A DNA stretch of 9,189 nt from Gemmatimonadota bacterium (lineage in GTDB: Bacteria > Latescibacterota > UBA2968 > UBA8231). A program made the translations under genes and the position numbers. Below the pieces are notes generated by a model. The model saw only the letters and a list, made by a program, of their open reading frames with translations, was not told the origin of the DNA and did no database searches. Numbering within the stretch: position 1 is the first letter of the stretch; every line of letters begins with the position of its first letter. The stretch is from NCBI GenBank assembly GCA_026706505.1, contig JAPOYQ010000756.1, positions 1 through 9,189 on the forward strand, written 5' to 3'. Shown in pieces: positions 1 through 7,499 of the stretch.

Positions 1-2
1 CG

Positions 3-2048
3 GAGAAGCTGTGGAAGCGCTTGGAAAAAACGCCCTGCAACCGCGTCGATGCCCGTGCCTATCTAAAGGCGAGACTGATGGATTTTCTCGTCAACGACAA
101 GGATCGCCATTACGGTCAGTGGCGGTGGGCGCGGTTCCCCGCTGGCGATTGTTATACCTATCTACCAATACCGGAGGATCGCGACCAAGCCTTTATCGAC
201 TTCGACGGGTTTGCCATGGTCGTGGCGCGTAGAGTATTCCCCATACAAATCCGGTTTGAGGATACGTATCCGAGTCTGGTGGGCCTATCGACTTCGGGTT
301 GGGAACTGGATCGCGAGTTCCTAGTCGAACTCGATAAGACGGCATGGGATTCGGTAGTAACAGAATTTCGCCGGGACCTACCGGACCCAGTCATCGACGA
401 TGCAGTACGGAAGCTCCCACAGCCGTATTACAAGACCGTTGGGGAAGCTCTTGCAGAGGCCCTCAAATCGAGGCGGGACGCATTGCCTGAATTTGTTAGC
501 AGATACTATGAGTTGATTATCCGCCAAGCCGAAATCAAGGCGACCGACCGGGACGAGTACCTCCAGTGTGAACACCTGCCGAGCGGTGATCTCGTGGTCC
601 GTATCGGTCTAATGGAAGGTTCGGATGGAGCAAGGAAGACGCCCTATTTCCAGCGGATGTTCTACCCCCAAGAAACCCGAGAAGTTCGCATATACCTTCG
701 AGGGGGAGCCGACCACGCAGAGATAGCAGGGGGCAAGGGACGGATTGTCATCCGCATCGATGGCGGCGGCGGAGACGACACGTTCACAAACTCATCCCAA
801 GCGGGTGGTTCAAAGACCCGGTTTTACGATTACCGTGGGAAGAATCGGTTCGCCAAAGGCAAGGGAGCAAAAATCGATGAGCGTCCCTACAAGCGTCCTC
901 TTGGCTCGTACATGCCCAATGCAAGGTACGCGCTGGACTGGGGCAGGCAGGTGATTACTTTCCCGATCCTTATGGCCAATCCAGATCTGGGTGTGTTCGT
1001 AGGAGGTTTTGGCAGCCGGCAGAATTTCGGCTATCGCAAAGACCCTTTCTCTGCAAGTCATTCCTTCAATGCTGGGCTGGCGATCAATCGTCTCAAGCCA
1101 TCTGTTTCCTATACCGGAACTTTCCGCCAACTGCTGCTTGATCTCGACGCAAAAGTCCACCTCAAGTACTCCGGGATCCAAGTGATCCGGTTCAATGGAC
1201 TCGGTAACGAAACAGAGATTCCGAAGCCGTCTCCTTACTATGAAGTGGAGCAAAATTATTTCGCTTTCGCACCATCCCTTGAGTTTCGAGCGGGAGAGCG
1301 TGAAGGACATATGGAAGGCATGGAATCGCTGCGCTCGAAATTAACCATTGGCTTGGGGCCGATTATCAAGTATTCAGACACGCCGCTGAGTTCCAATAAG
1401 GACAAATTCATCGGTCATCACCCAAAGTACCACTATGGCACGGATTCCTTCGGCCAAGTAGGAGCACAGGGCGAAATCCTGTACGACACGCGCAACAATT
1501 CCGGGTATGCCACTCGGGGGGTCTTTGTCAGAGTCACCGGAGCCGTCTATCCGGGAGTTTGGGATGTGGCGTCGGCCTTTGGCAGCCTAGATGGGGAGAC
1601 GCGCGCATACCTGACTGCTCCTGTTCCGACCAACCCAACCCTTGCCTTGCGAGCGGGCGGCAAGAAGGTGTGGGGAACCTTCCCCTTTCACGAGAGCGCC
1701 TTTCTGGGTGGGCCCGGCTTAACCGGCGGCGATATATCCAACGGCAGTTTACGCGGTTTTCGAAAAAATCGGTTCGCCGGAGATACCGCACTGTATGGCA
1801 ATTCCGCACTACGCTTGGTGCTGGCCAAGATTAAGCTTTTGGTGCCGGGTGAGTTGGGCTTGTTCGGTGCGGCCGATGCCGGTCGAGTGATTTATGCTGA
1901 GGATCCGGAAGATGCGGATACATGGCACACCGGAGTCGGAGGTGGACTGTGGCTGTCTTTTCTCCAGCGCCGACAGACTTTGAGCGTGGCCGCCGTAAAC
2001 GGCGATGACTTGATGGGCGTGTATCTGCGCGCTGGTCTCACGTTCTAG
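3..2048 (+). CDS. Omp85/BamA-TamA-like outer-membrane barrel protein with kinase-like N-terminal motif (5' partial)
   Basis: The frame is open to the left edge, so the true start lies outside; 681 residues are visible. Three parts can be seen. First, nt 3-230 carries the motif DKDRHYGQWRW (nt 96-128), then a PIPEDRDQAF...DFDGF segment (nt 165-215). These resemble the catalytic loop and the metal-binding D-F-D of atypical kinases such as CotH or Fam20. Second, nt 679-786 is a Gly/Asp-rich beta-strand stretch (RGGADHAE, GGGGDDTF). Third, nt 930-2045 is a long beta-barrel with the LRGF motif (nt 1749-1760) typical of Omp85 loop 6, ending in a C-terminal Phe as BAM substrates do. Proteins of this kind often carry an N-terminal calcineurin-like phosphoesterase domain; if present here it is outside the window. 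The next gene begins 19 bp downstream, so it is probably first or early in an operon. The barrel call is firm. Kinase activity is inference. Confidence 0.85.
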   Translation, partial: EKLWKRLEKTPCNRVDARAYLKARLMDFLVNDKDRHYGQWRWARFPAGDCYTYLPIPEDRDQAFIDFDGFAMVVARRVFPIQIRFEDTYPSLVGLSTSGWELDREFLVELDKTAWDSVVTEFRRDLPDPVIDDAVRKLPQPYYKTVGEALAEALKSRRDALPEFVSRYYELIIRQAEIKATDRDEYLQCEHLPSGDLVVRIGLMEGSDGARKTPYFQRMFYPQETREVRIYLRGGADHAEIAGGKGRIVIRIDGGGGDDTFTNSSQAGGSKTRFYDYRGKNRFAKGKGAKIDERPYKRPLGSYMPNARYALDWGRQVITFPILMANPDLGVFVGGFGSRQNFGYRKDPFSASHSFNAGLAINRLKPSVSYTGTFRQLLLDLDAKVHLKYSGIQVIRFNGLGNETEIPKPSPYYEVEQNYFAFAPSLEFRAGEREGHMEGMESLRSKLTIGLGPIIKYSDTPLSSNKDKFIGHHPKYHYGTDSFGQVGAQGEILYDTRNNSGYATRGVFVRVTGAVYPGVWDVASAFGSLDGETRAYLTAPVPTNPTLALRAGGKKVWGTFPFHESAFLGGPGLTGGDISNGSLRGFRKNRFAGDTALYGNSALRLVLAKIKLLVPGELGLFGAADAGRVIYAEDPEDADTWHTGVGGGLWLSFLQRRQTLSVAAVNGDDLMGVYLRAGLTF

Positions 2049-2053
2049 CCAAT

Positions 2054-2062
2054 AAGGGAGGA
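2054..2062 (+). promoter_or_regulatory. Shine-Dalgarno site of the DUF4956 gene
   Basis: AAGGGAGGA lies 5 nt before the ATG at 2068. It is a near-ideal ribosome binding site and fixes the start of the DUF4956 gene within the 19-bp gap after the Omp85 stop codon. The neighbouring gene at 3010 has no comparable site. Confidence 0.8.
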
Positions 2063-2067
2063 TACTC

Positions 2068-3003
2068 ATGCTCAAAAACATCATCATACGTCTCCTCATT
2101 TACTATGCCGCATGGCTTTTAGCGCTCAGCGGGGTTTTTCATCTCTTCCCCCAGATCCTCCATTACGTCGCCCAAGAGCGCGAACGCATCTTCATAGCAC
2201 AATCCGTGACAACCGGGGCCGACGCCGTTCCATCTCCATTTGGGAAAATCGAAGAAGGAGTTGGCCGGCTCGCCGAGCCGGCACACACCATTCCGGTCAT
2301 GGTCGCCTTAGTGCTGGCCTTTGGGGTTACTCTTCCCATTACTTGGGTATATCGCTGGACGCGGCCACGCAAGAAATACAGTCAATCCTTCGCACAAACA
2401 CTGCTCGTCGTACCTATCTCCATTGCGCTGGTTGTTTTTCTTGTTAAGGGCAGTCTGGCCCTGGCGTTCAGCTTGGCGGGCATCGTAGGTGCCGTTCGTT
2501 TTCGCACCTCACTCGAAGAGCCGATAGATGCTGTGTATATGTTTATGGCCATCGGCATAGGGCTGGCGTCTGGTACTCAGCTTACCACGGTGGCCTATCT
2601 CGCATCATTGACGTTCGTCATCATAGCACTAGGCGTGTGGAAAAGCAATTTTGGCGCGCAGCCGGCCGTGTTATCTGGATGGAGCATTGTTAGTCCTGAA
2701 TTGGACCAGGCCTCTAAAAAAAAGGCCGTTGCCACTGAAAAACCCTATAATGCTCAGATCGAAATACACACGACGAAGGTCGAGGAGGTTCAAAAAGCAA
2801 CGGCTCCGATCCTGAAATCCAATACCAAGCGGTGGCAGGTGGCAAATGTGATCAAGAATGTGGATGGAACAGCCGTCGTGGTGTTTGATGTTTGGTTAAA
2901 AAAATCGGTCGATCCGCCTTCCTTAGTACGGGATATTGAAGCAAGCGGAAAAGGCCATATCAGTAGCGTAATAGTGAAAAAGCAAGACCTCGTAACGGTA
3001 TAA
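2068..3003 (+). CDS. DUF4956 integral membrane protein
   Basis: This 311-residue protein has an N-terminal membrane segment (about residues 5-31), a short hydrophilic extracytoplasmic-looking loop, a second segment (about 75-95), and then the DUF4956 core at about 104-192. The core shows KKYSQSFAQTLLVVPISIAL and the family signature GAVRFRTSLEEPIDAVYMF (141-159), with three further hydrophobic helices. Residues 195-311 form a soluble domain with an ACT-like beta-alpha look, following an AAA-rich KKK stretch. Family members are often found next to VTC-type polyphosphate polymerases and CotH-like proteins, but their biochemical role is not established. The gene is 19 bp after the Omp85 gene and 6 bp before the propeller gene, so all three are likely co-transcribed. 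No transport or enzymatic motif can be named from sequence alone. Confidence 0.87.
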   Translation: MLKNIIIRLLIYYAAWLLALSGVFHLFPQILHYVAQERERIFIAQSVTTGADAVPSPFGKIEEGVGRLAEPAHTIPVMVALVLAFGVTLPITWVYRWTRPRKKYSQSFAQTLLVVPISIALVVFLVKGSLALAFSLAGIVGAVRFRTSLEEPIDAVYMFMAIGIGLASGTQLTTVAYLASLTFVIIALGVWKSNFGAQPAVLSGWSIVSPELDQASKKKAVATEKPYNAQIEIHTTKVEEVQKATAPILKSNTKRWQVANVIKNVDGTAVVVFDVWLKKSVDPPSLVRDIEASGKGHISSVIVKKQDLVTV

Positions 3004-3009
3004 TTACAC

Positions 3010-3981
3010 ATGCAGAATCACGGAGATAAAATCCTGCTGGGATTTCTTGGTTTTGGCCTGTTTGTCTATCTGTTGTCGATGGGTTACGGAGAGAACGCAT
3101 CGGCAGGTTTGGGGGGTGATTTATCAAGCATAGACCCCGATACATTGATTGTCCGCCCTTTGTCGGATACGATAGCGGTAGTACAAAGGAACATAGCGCT
3201 CGCAAGCTATAGCCTAGCAGCAGAGACGGCGACGCATTGGAAGCTGCCCGGTCGTCTTGCGGAGATCTCGGGTCTGGCCATAACCATGGATAACCGACTC
3301 CTAGCGCACAATGATGAAAAAGGAGTCATTTACGAGATCGATTATCGAAAAGGGTCCATCGTAAAAGCATTCCAGCTAGCGGATATGGCAACTCCAGTTG
3401 CCGATGATTTCGAGGGCATTGCGACAGTGGATGACCAGATTTATTTGGTCACCAGTGCAGGGCGACTATACGAGTGCGATGAGGGTGCTGATGGCGAGTC
3501 CGTTCTTTTTACTAGCTATGCTACCGGCGTCGGCAGCGATTGCGAAATAGAGGGGCTGGCATACGACGAAAGCAAGCGGGCACTCGTACTGATGTGCAAG
3601 AACCCTCGTCGAGCAGGCCTAGCGGGACAGTTGGGAATATATCAGTGGTCGATTGACGAGAAACAGCTAATCGAAGCTGCATATACTGTAATACCTGTCA
3701 TTGAATTTTCTCGGCACATCGGGAGAAAGAAATTCCAGCCTTCTGGCATCGAGCGACATCCGGTGTCGGGAAATTACTTTGTCGTAGCGGCTCGTCAGAG
3801 GGCTATCGCGGAGATTACACCGGGCGGTCAGGTCGTTGCCGCCAAGCAGTTTTCTGCCCAGTGGCATCGTCAGGCTGAAGGGATCACCTTCGCGGCGGAC
3901 GGCACGCTAATCGTTGCCGATGAAGGAGCAGGGGGGAAAGCGAGACTAACCCTTTATCCGGTCTCGGGCAATAGGCGATAG
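3010..3981 (+). CDS. SdiA-regulated / esterase-like phytase family beta-propeller, membrane-anchored
   Basis: The protein has 323 residues. Residues 8-24 form one hydrophobic N-terminal segment, either a signal anchor or an uncleaved signal, so the rest probably faces the periplasm. The body shows a repeated propeller motif, once per blade: EISGLA (85-90), DFEGIA (133-138), EIEGLA (179-184), QPSGIE (243-248) and QAEGIT (288-293). It also has HNDEKGVIYEID and IVADEGAGGKARL, typical of the SdiA-regulated (YjiK-like) family, which is related to esterase-like phytases. The conserved acidic residues could bind calcium or a phosphoester, but substrate and activity are unknown. The ATG follows the DUF4956 stop codon by 6 bp and has no clear Shine-Dalgarno, so translation is probably coupled to the upstream gene. 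No hairpin-plus-T terminator is visible just after the stop. Confidence 0.8.
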   Translation: MQNHGDKILLGFLGFGLFVYLLSMGYGENASAGLGGDLSSIDPDTLIVRPLSDTIAVVQRNIALASYSLAAETATHWKLPGRLAEISGLAITMDNRLLAHNDEKGVIYEIDYRKGSIVKAFQLADMATPVADDFEGIATVDDQIYLVTSAGRLYECDEGADGESVLFTSYATGVGSDCEIEGLAYDESKRALVLMCKNPRRAGLAGQLGIYQWSIDEKQLIEAAYTVIPVIEFSRHIGRKKFQPSGIERHPVSGNYFVVAARQRAIAEITPGGQVVAAKQFSAQWHRQAEGITFAADGTLIVADEGAGGKARLTLYPVSGNRR

Positions 3982-4010
3982 CAACAACTCTGCCTTTGCC
4001 GCCAGTGCCC

Positions 4011-4039
4011 TTGCGATGGTCGCCGAACGGCCCTACCAT
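4011..4039 (+). promoter_or_regulatory. Possible sigma-70-type promoter for the 4104-6252 gene pair
   Basis: TTGCGA (4011-4016) and TACCAT (4034-4039) are separated by 17 bp. Each matches four of six consensus bases. It is the best-spaced candidate I found in the 122-bp gap between the propeller gene and the gene starting at 4104. The match is weak and could be chance. The rest of the gap holds only the direct repeat and the ribosome binding site. Confidence 0.25.
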
Positions 4040-4063
4040 ACTTTACATTGTCAACCGCGCCCC

Positions 4064-4135
4064 CAGACCAAATGGGTCTCCTAATATTTGAAAGGTGAGT
4101 GCAATGACTGCTCAGACCCAGATCAAATGGGTCTC
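4064..4135 (+). repeat. Direct repeat pair flanking a ribosome binding site and start codon
   Basis: The 17-bp element CAGACCAAATGGGTCTC (4064-4080) recurs at 4119-4135 with a single change (C to T at its fifth base), 55 bp apart. Each copy carries a small dyad: AGACC-N5-GGTCT in the first (4065-4079), and AGACCC-N9-GGGTCT in the second when three extra upstream bases are included (4114-4134). The second copy lies inside the coding sequence for residues 4-11 of the next gene. The two copies bracket the Shine-Dalgarno and ATG. This may be a local duplication, a regulator-binding pair or chance. Confidence 0.5.
4091..4099 (+). promoter_or_regulatory. Shine-Dalgarno site that decides the start at 4104
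   Basis: AAAGGTGAG sits 4 nt before the ATG at 4104. The upstream in-frame GTG at 4095 falls inside this site, so it is unlikely to be the initiator. Starting at 4104 also gives a compact signal peptide. Confidence 0.7.
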
Positions 4136-4991
4136 ATGGGCGCTCTGGCTATTGCTTCAAGTGGCCATGCCCTTGGATGCCGAGGAGCAGGACAGCCTCG
4201 CCGACTCGCTGATGTCCATTTCCCTCACTGACGGCACCCAACTCGAAGGCACCATCATTCAGGAGACCGAAACTCACATCTTCGTCGAGACGCTGTCGGG
4301 CCTAGAAATAAAGGTGCCGAGAACGTCCATTGTTGCCATAAAAAAGCGCCACCCCGGTGCTTTTTCCCGACCCGACCCGAACTACACCCGCTTGATGTTT
4401 GCACCTACTGGCAGACCATTGCGCCGAGGAGATCGCTATTTCTTCGATTACTACGTATTCTTCCCCGGCTTGGCCTATGGTTTCTCCGACCGCCTCGGCG
4501 TGGCGGCAGGTCTGTCGGTTGTCCCTGGGTTGGGATTGAGCGAGCAGGTCCTGTCGCTGGCTCCCAAGGTCGGCCTCTACGACAGCGGCGATGTCGCTCT
4601 TTCCGCAGGCGTGCTCTATATGAATATCGCCGACGAAGGGGCTGGAGGTATGGCCTTTGTGGTAGGGTCCAAAGGCACCCCCGACAAGAGCTTCACCTGT
4701 GGCATCGGTCTGGGCTACATCGCCGAGGAAGGCGAGGATGTGGATTTTGCCGAGCACCCAGTTCTCCTCCTCGGCGGCAATATCCGCCTCTCCGAGAGCA
4801 TGGCCTTGGTCTCGGAAAACTGGCTCATTACCGGCGAAGATCTCGGGCTCGACCAACAACCGTTGGGCCTCGCCCTCCGCTTTTTCGGCCCCAGGATAGC
4901 TGTTGATGCCGGTGTCATTATCATCGGCGAGGTCCTCAAAGAGGGATTTCCCATCCCCTGGCTCTCCTTCGTCTATAACTTCGACGACTGA
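4104..4991 (+). CDS. Exported protein with SH3/Sm-like N-terminal segment and predicted small beta-barrel
   Basis: The protein has 295 residues from the chosen ATG. Residues 1-26 look like a signal peptide: a Lys at 8, a W/L-rich hydrophobic core, and a likely cut after PLDA. Residues 39-81 form a short beta-rich module ([20 protein letters not shown], then a [11 protein letters not shown] end) that is seen in other envelope proteins before outer-membrane domains and resembles a small SH3/Sm-like barrel. From about residue 95 there are alternating hydrophobic-polar strands rich in Gly and Tyr, with repeated aromatic girdle-like positions. The protein ends in [10 protein letters not shown] rather than a terminal Phe. 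I infer a small outer-membrane barrel of unknown function. The CE15-like gene follows 40 bp downstream on the same strand, so the two may be co-transcribed. Confidence 0.72.
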   Translation: MTAQTQIKWVSWALWLLLQVAMPLDAEEQDSLADSLMSISLTDGTQLEGTIIQETETHIFVETLSGLEIKVPRTSIVAIKKRHPGAFSRPDPNYTRLMFAPTGRPLRRGDRYFFDYYVFFPGLAYGFSDRLGVAAGLSVVPGLGLSEQVLSLAPKVGLYDSGDVALSAGVLYMNIADEGAGGMAFVVGSKGTPDKSFTCGIGLGYIAEEGEDVDFAEHPVLLLGGNIRLSESMALVSENWLITGEDLGLDQQPLGLALRFFGPRIAVDAGVIIIGEVLKEGFPIPWLSFVYNFDD

Positions 4992-5031
4992 ACCACGGCC
5001 CAAGGTCTCGTACACCCTCAGACCAGCGACT

Positions 5032-6252
5032 ATGCCCCCGAGCGAAGCCAATTACGACGAAGCCAAAGTTCCTCTGTACTCGTTGCCCGACCCGCTAACG
5101 ATGGCCAGCAGCGAATCCGTGGCCGACGCGGCTGCCTGGACCGAGGTGCGTCGGCCAGAAATTCTTCAACTCTTCAAATCCCATGTTTTCGGCGAGATGC
5201 CCGGGCCTCTGCCCAGCATCCGTTTCGTTACCACCGAAGAGGGCGAGGCTCTTTCAGGTCGTGCTCTGAGACGCCAAGTCCGCGCGTGTTTCACCGATGA
5301 CAATAACGGTCCGAGCATGGATATCCTGCTCTATCGCCCGGCCGACGCGTCTGGCCCAGTGCCGGTCTTCTTGGGGCTCAATTTCTTCGGCAATCACTCC
5401 ATCCAACGCGATCCCGCGATCCACCTCAACACCCGCTGGATGCGCGCCGAGGCGCAAAACGGCATCGTCAATCACCGCGCCACCTTCAACTCGCGCGGCT
5501 GCCTAGCAAGACGCTGGCCCGTCGCCAAGATCATCGCGCGCGGCTACGGCTTGGCCACCATGTACTGCGGGGACCTCGATCCCGATTACGACGATGGCTA
5601 TCAAAACGGCGTCCACCCGCTCTTCTATAAAGAGGGGCAAAACCGGCCGACCCCCGACGAGTGGGGTGCTATCGGCGCTTGGGCGTGGGGCTTGAGCCGG
5701 GCCGTGGATTATCTGCAAACCGACCCGGACTGCGACCACGAGAAGGTCGCTGTGCTCGGCCACTCGCGGCTGGGCAAGACCGCGTTGTGGGCCGGGGCCT
5801 GCGACCTGCGCTTTGCCTTGGTCATCTCCAACGATTCCGGCTGCGGTGGGGCTGCGCTCTCGCGGCGGCGCTACGGCGAGACTGTCGCGCGTATCAACAA
5901 TGCGTTTCCGCACTGGTTCTGCGACAATTTCAGACGCTATAACGATGCCGAAGACGAGTTGCCCGTAGATCAGCATCAGCTCTTGGCCCTTTGCGCCCCG
6001 CGTCCTCTGTACGTAGCCAGTGCCGTCGAGGACCGCTGGGCTGATCCGCGCGGCGAATTCCTCGCGGCCTTCGCCGCCGATCCCGTCTATCGCCTGCTCG
6101 GGACCGACGGCCTGCCGGCCGCGCAGATGCCCGCCGTCGATCAGCCGGTCATGGGCCAAATCGGCTACCACATCCGCAGCGGCGGTCACGACCTCGCCGA
6201 GTACGATTGGGAGCAATACTTGGACTTTGCTGATCGCCACTTGGGGAGGTAA
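5032..6252 (+). CDS. CE15-like glucuronoyl esterase family alpha/beta hydrolase, no signal peptide
   Basis: The protein has 406 residues with an alpha/beta-hydrolase fold of carbohydrate esterase family 15, whose members cleave ester links between lignin alcohols and glucuronic acid on xylan. The nucleophile is Ser245 in GHSRLGK, followed by the family block [15 protein letters not shown] (266-280). The catalytic His is probably His386 in HIRSGGHDL. The acid may be Asp268, at the place of the fungal catalytic Glu, or Glu333/Asp334 in the AVEDRWADP loop used by many bacterial members. GLNFFGNHS (115-123) would supply the oxyanion region. The ATG at 5032 gives the usual start ([16 protein letters not shown] follows). 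The frame is open further upstream into the preceding gene, but that extension is not family-like. No Shine-Dalgarno is well placed. Most characterised CE15 enzymes are secreted, yet no signal peptide is visible here, so this copy may act in the cytoplasm or on another ester substrate. Confidence 0.85.
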   Translation: MPPSEANYDEAKVPLYSLPDPLTMASSESVADAAAWTEVRRPEILQLFKSHVFGEMPGPLPSIRFVTTEEGEALSGRALRRQVRACFTDDNNGPSMDILLYRPADASGPVPVFLGLNFFGNHSIQRDPAIHLNTRWMRAEAQNGIVNHRATFNSRGCLARRWPVAKIIARGYGLATMYCGDLDPDYDDGYQNGVHPLFYKEGQNRPTPDEWGAIGAWAWGLSRAVDYLQTDPDCDHEKVAVLGHSRLGKTALWAGACDLRFALVISNDSGCGGAALSRRRYGETVARINNAFPHWFCDNFRRYNDAEDELPVDQHQLLALCAPRPLYVASAVEDRWADPRGEFLAAFAADPVYRLLGTDGLPAAQMPAVDQPVMGQIGYHIRSGGHDLAEYDWEQYLDFADRHLGR

Positions 6253-6258
6253 AAGAAA

Positions 6259-6294
6259 AAAGCTGGCCGATTGAATGTACAACCGGCCAGCTTT
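6259..6294. terminator. Intrinsic terminator between convergent genes, strongest for the - strand
   Basis: A perfect 11-bp stem, AAAGCTGGCCG (6259-6269) with CGGCCAGCTTT (6284-6294), has a 14-nt loop that can add three more pairs. On the - strand the stem runs into a T-rich tract (complement of 6251-6261), the form of a Rho-independent terminator for the lipoprotein gene that ends at 6346. On the + strand only a short T run follows, but the hairpin begins 7 nt after the CE15 stop and may end that transcript too. Confidence 0.8.
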
Positions 6295-6345
6295 ACTCTC
6301 GCTTTCACTATCCCGCCGAGTAGGCGAGTTGGCAACTATGAAATT

Positions 6346-7476
6346 TCACCCGCTGCCGCCTTCACTACCGGCGTGGCTTTCACCGCCTTCGCCGCCGCCT
6401 GCACCGCTCCCGTGCTCGCCGCCTCCTTCGCCGCCACCTGCACCGCTCCCGTGCTCGCCGCCTCCTTCGCCGCCTCCGCCCTCTCCGCCTTCGCCAGAGC
6501 CGACCTCCGCATGGGGCGACCAGCCAGCAAAAGTCTGGCCAGCGGCTGACAGGTTGATGAGCAGCCTCCCACCCGGCGCGAGGTCCGTCGGCGTGGTGGG
6601 CCCCAACTCCGCGATGATCGCGCCGGACTGGTCCGTCAGATGTATTTCCACCCGCACCCGGGTCAACGTTTGGTTGGTCGTATTCTCCACTATGCCGTAG
6701 AACGCATCCTGGCTGGGACTATACGACATGGTTAATCGTGCGCCGTTGCGCGTCTGGTCGTAGGACTGGTCGGGGGCCAGTTGCTGAGCTATGTCGCCGC
6801 CTTCGCTGCCTTCCCCACTTGAGGAGGTGGGAACGGGGCAGTTGCAGTCAAACACCTCCGGATGAATCTCCCAGGCGTCGAAAGCTACTCCCGCCGCCTG
6901 CGGCTCGTCGTCGACCAACAGTTCAGTGGTCGCACTGGCACCCGGTGCTAAATCGCCGACTGGGGACGGCCCCAATTCGACGACCGTGCGCGTGCCCTGC
7001 TTGAGGTTGAGTTCGATCTGGACGGAGCAGGCAGTCAGCGCCATGGTGTTCTCGACGATGCCCGAGAACGAGCGCCTAACCGGGTCATAGGACATGGCCA
7101 CGCGCACGCCGTTGACGACGCCGTCAAACGACTCGTCGAGCGCGAGGATCGGGCTCGATGGATCGCCTCCGCCGCCTTCGGGGCCTTCGGCATGGCCGCT
7201 GGTCTCATTACCCTCGCCGCCGCCTTCACCGCTTCCGTGCTCACCGCCGCCGTCGCCGCCTTGGTTGGCGACTAAACGGCCTGCTCCGCCTTCACTACCT
7301 TCACGACCTTCGTGGCCTTCGCCATTTGCGTTACCCCTGTGTTCTCCGGCCGACTCAGACCTGCCTGATTCAGCGTTTTCGCCGGCGGACGTCATTGGAT
7401 TATCAGCACAGCCGATTACTCCAATAAGTGCGAGAATAAGCACCGCAACGATTGGTTTGCCCATGTTGAGTTTCAT
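6346..7476 (-). CDS. Lipoprotein with two FxLYD-like domains and Gly/Glu/His/Ser-rich repeats
   Basis: The protein has 376 residues. Residues 1-22 are a lipoprotein signal with lipobox VIGC (lipidated Cys23). Residues 26-108 are a low-complexity linker rich in Gly, Glu, Ser and His. Residues 111-209 and 233-325 are two related beta-sandwich-like repeats, each with a [D/N]G-x-R-[V/L]-x-MSY strand, a GIVENT strand, a V-x-[I/V]-E-[L/I]-x-L strand and an ELGP...DLAPG turn, typical of FxLYD-type domains. Cys211 and Cys213 lie between them. The tail (326-376) is again Gly/Glu/His/Ser-rich, with the 13-residue unit GGEGGGEHGSGAG in tandem; GGGEHGSG also occurs in the N-terminal linker (77-84). The start is set by a strong GGAGGAG site 5 nt upstream. 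An exact sigma-54 promoter lies about 61 nt upstream. It is divergent from a sensor kinase gene. The function is unknown; an envelope surface or sensing role is inference. Confidence 0.83.
   Translation of the reverse strand: MKLNMGKPIVAVLILALIGVIGCADNPMTSAGENAESGRSESAGEHRGNANGEGHEGREGSEGGAGRLVANQGGDGGGEHGSGEGGGEGNETSGHAEGPEGGGGDPSSPILALDESFDGVVNGVRVAMSYDPVRRSFSGIVENTMALTACSVQIELNLKQGTRTVVELGPSPVGDLAPGASATTELLVDDEPQAAGVAFDAWEIHPEVFDCNCPVPTSSSGEGSEGGDIAQQLAPDQSYDQTRNGARLTMSYSPSQDAFYGIVENTTNQTLTRVRVEIHLTDQSGAIIAELGPTTPTDLAPGGRLLINLSAAGQTFAGWSPHAEVGSGEGGEGGGGEGGGEHGSGAGGGEGGGEHGSGAGGGEGGESHAGSEGGSG
6388..6465 (-). repeat. Two tandem copies of a 39-bp in-frame coding repeat
   Basis: Copies 6388-6426 and 6427-6465 differ at one base (G versus A at 6397/6436 in + strand reading). 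A third partial copy starts at 6466. On the coding strand each encodes 13 residues of the type GGEGGGEHGSGAG in the lipoprotein tail. Near identity over a codon-multiple length points to recent slippage or duplication, not to selection on the protein alone. Confidence 0.85.
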
Positions 7477-7481
7477 GGTAT

Positions 7482-7488
7482 CTCCTCC
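7482..7488 (-). promoter_or_regulatory. Strong Shine-Dalgarno of the lipoprotein gene
   Basis: On the - strand GGAGGAG ends 5 nt before the ATG whose first base is 7476. This picks the start MKLNMGKP over the inner Met at residue 5. Confidence 0.85.
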
Positions 7489-7499
7489 GAGTTAAGTGG

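Noticed and set aside
4095..4103. GTG at 4095 as start of the exported barrel gene
   Set aside because: It falls inside the Shine-Dalgarno sequence that serves the ATG at 4104.
4903..5031. Upstream extension of the CE15 frame into the preceding gene
   Set aside because: The 43 extra residues are low-complexity Ser/Pro text read from another gene's codons, with no signal peptide and no family similarity.
4302..5051. 249-codon open frame on the - strand
   Set aside because: It lies antisense to the exported barrel gene, which has a signal peptide, a ribosome binding site and coherent strands. The antisense product shows no domain.
5503..6282. 259-codon open frame on the - strand
   Set aside because: It is a shadow of the CE15-like gene, whose catalytic motifs are clear; high GC keeps the opposite strand open.
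6388..6480. CRISPR-like array
   Set aside because: The repeats are adjacent with no spacers and lie in frame inside a coding sequence.
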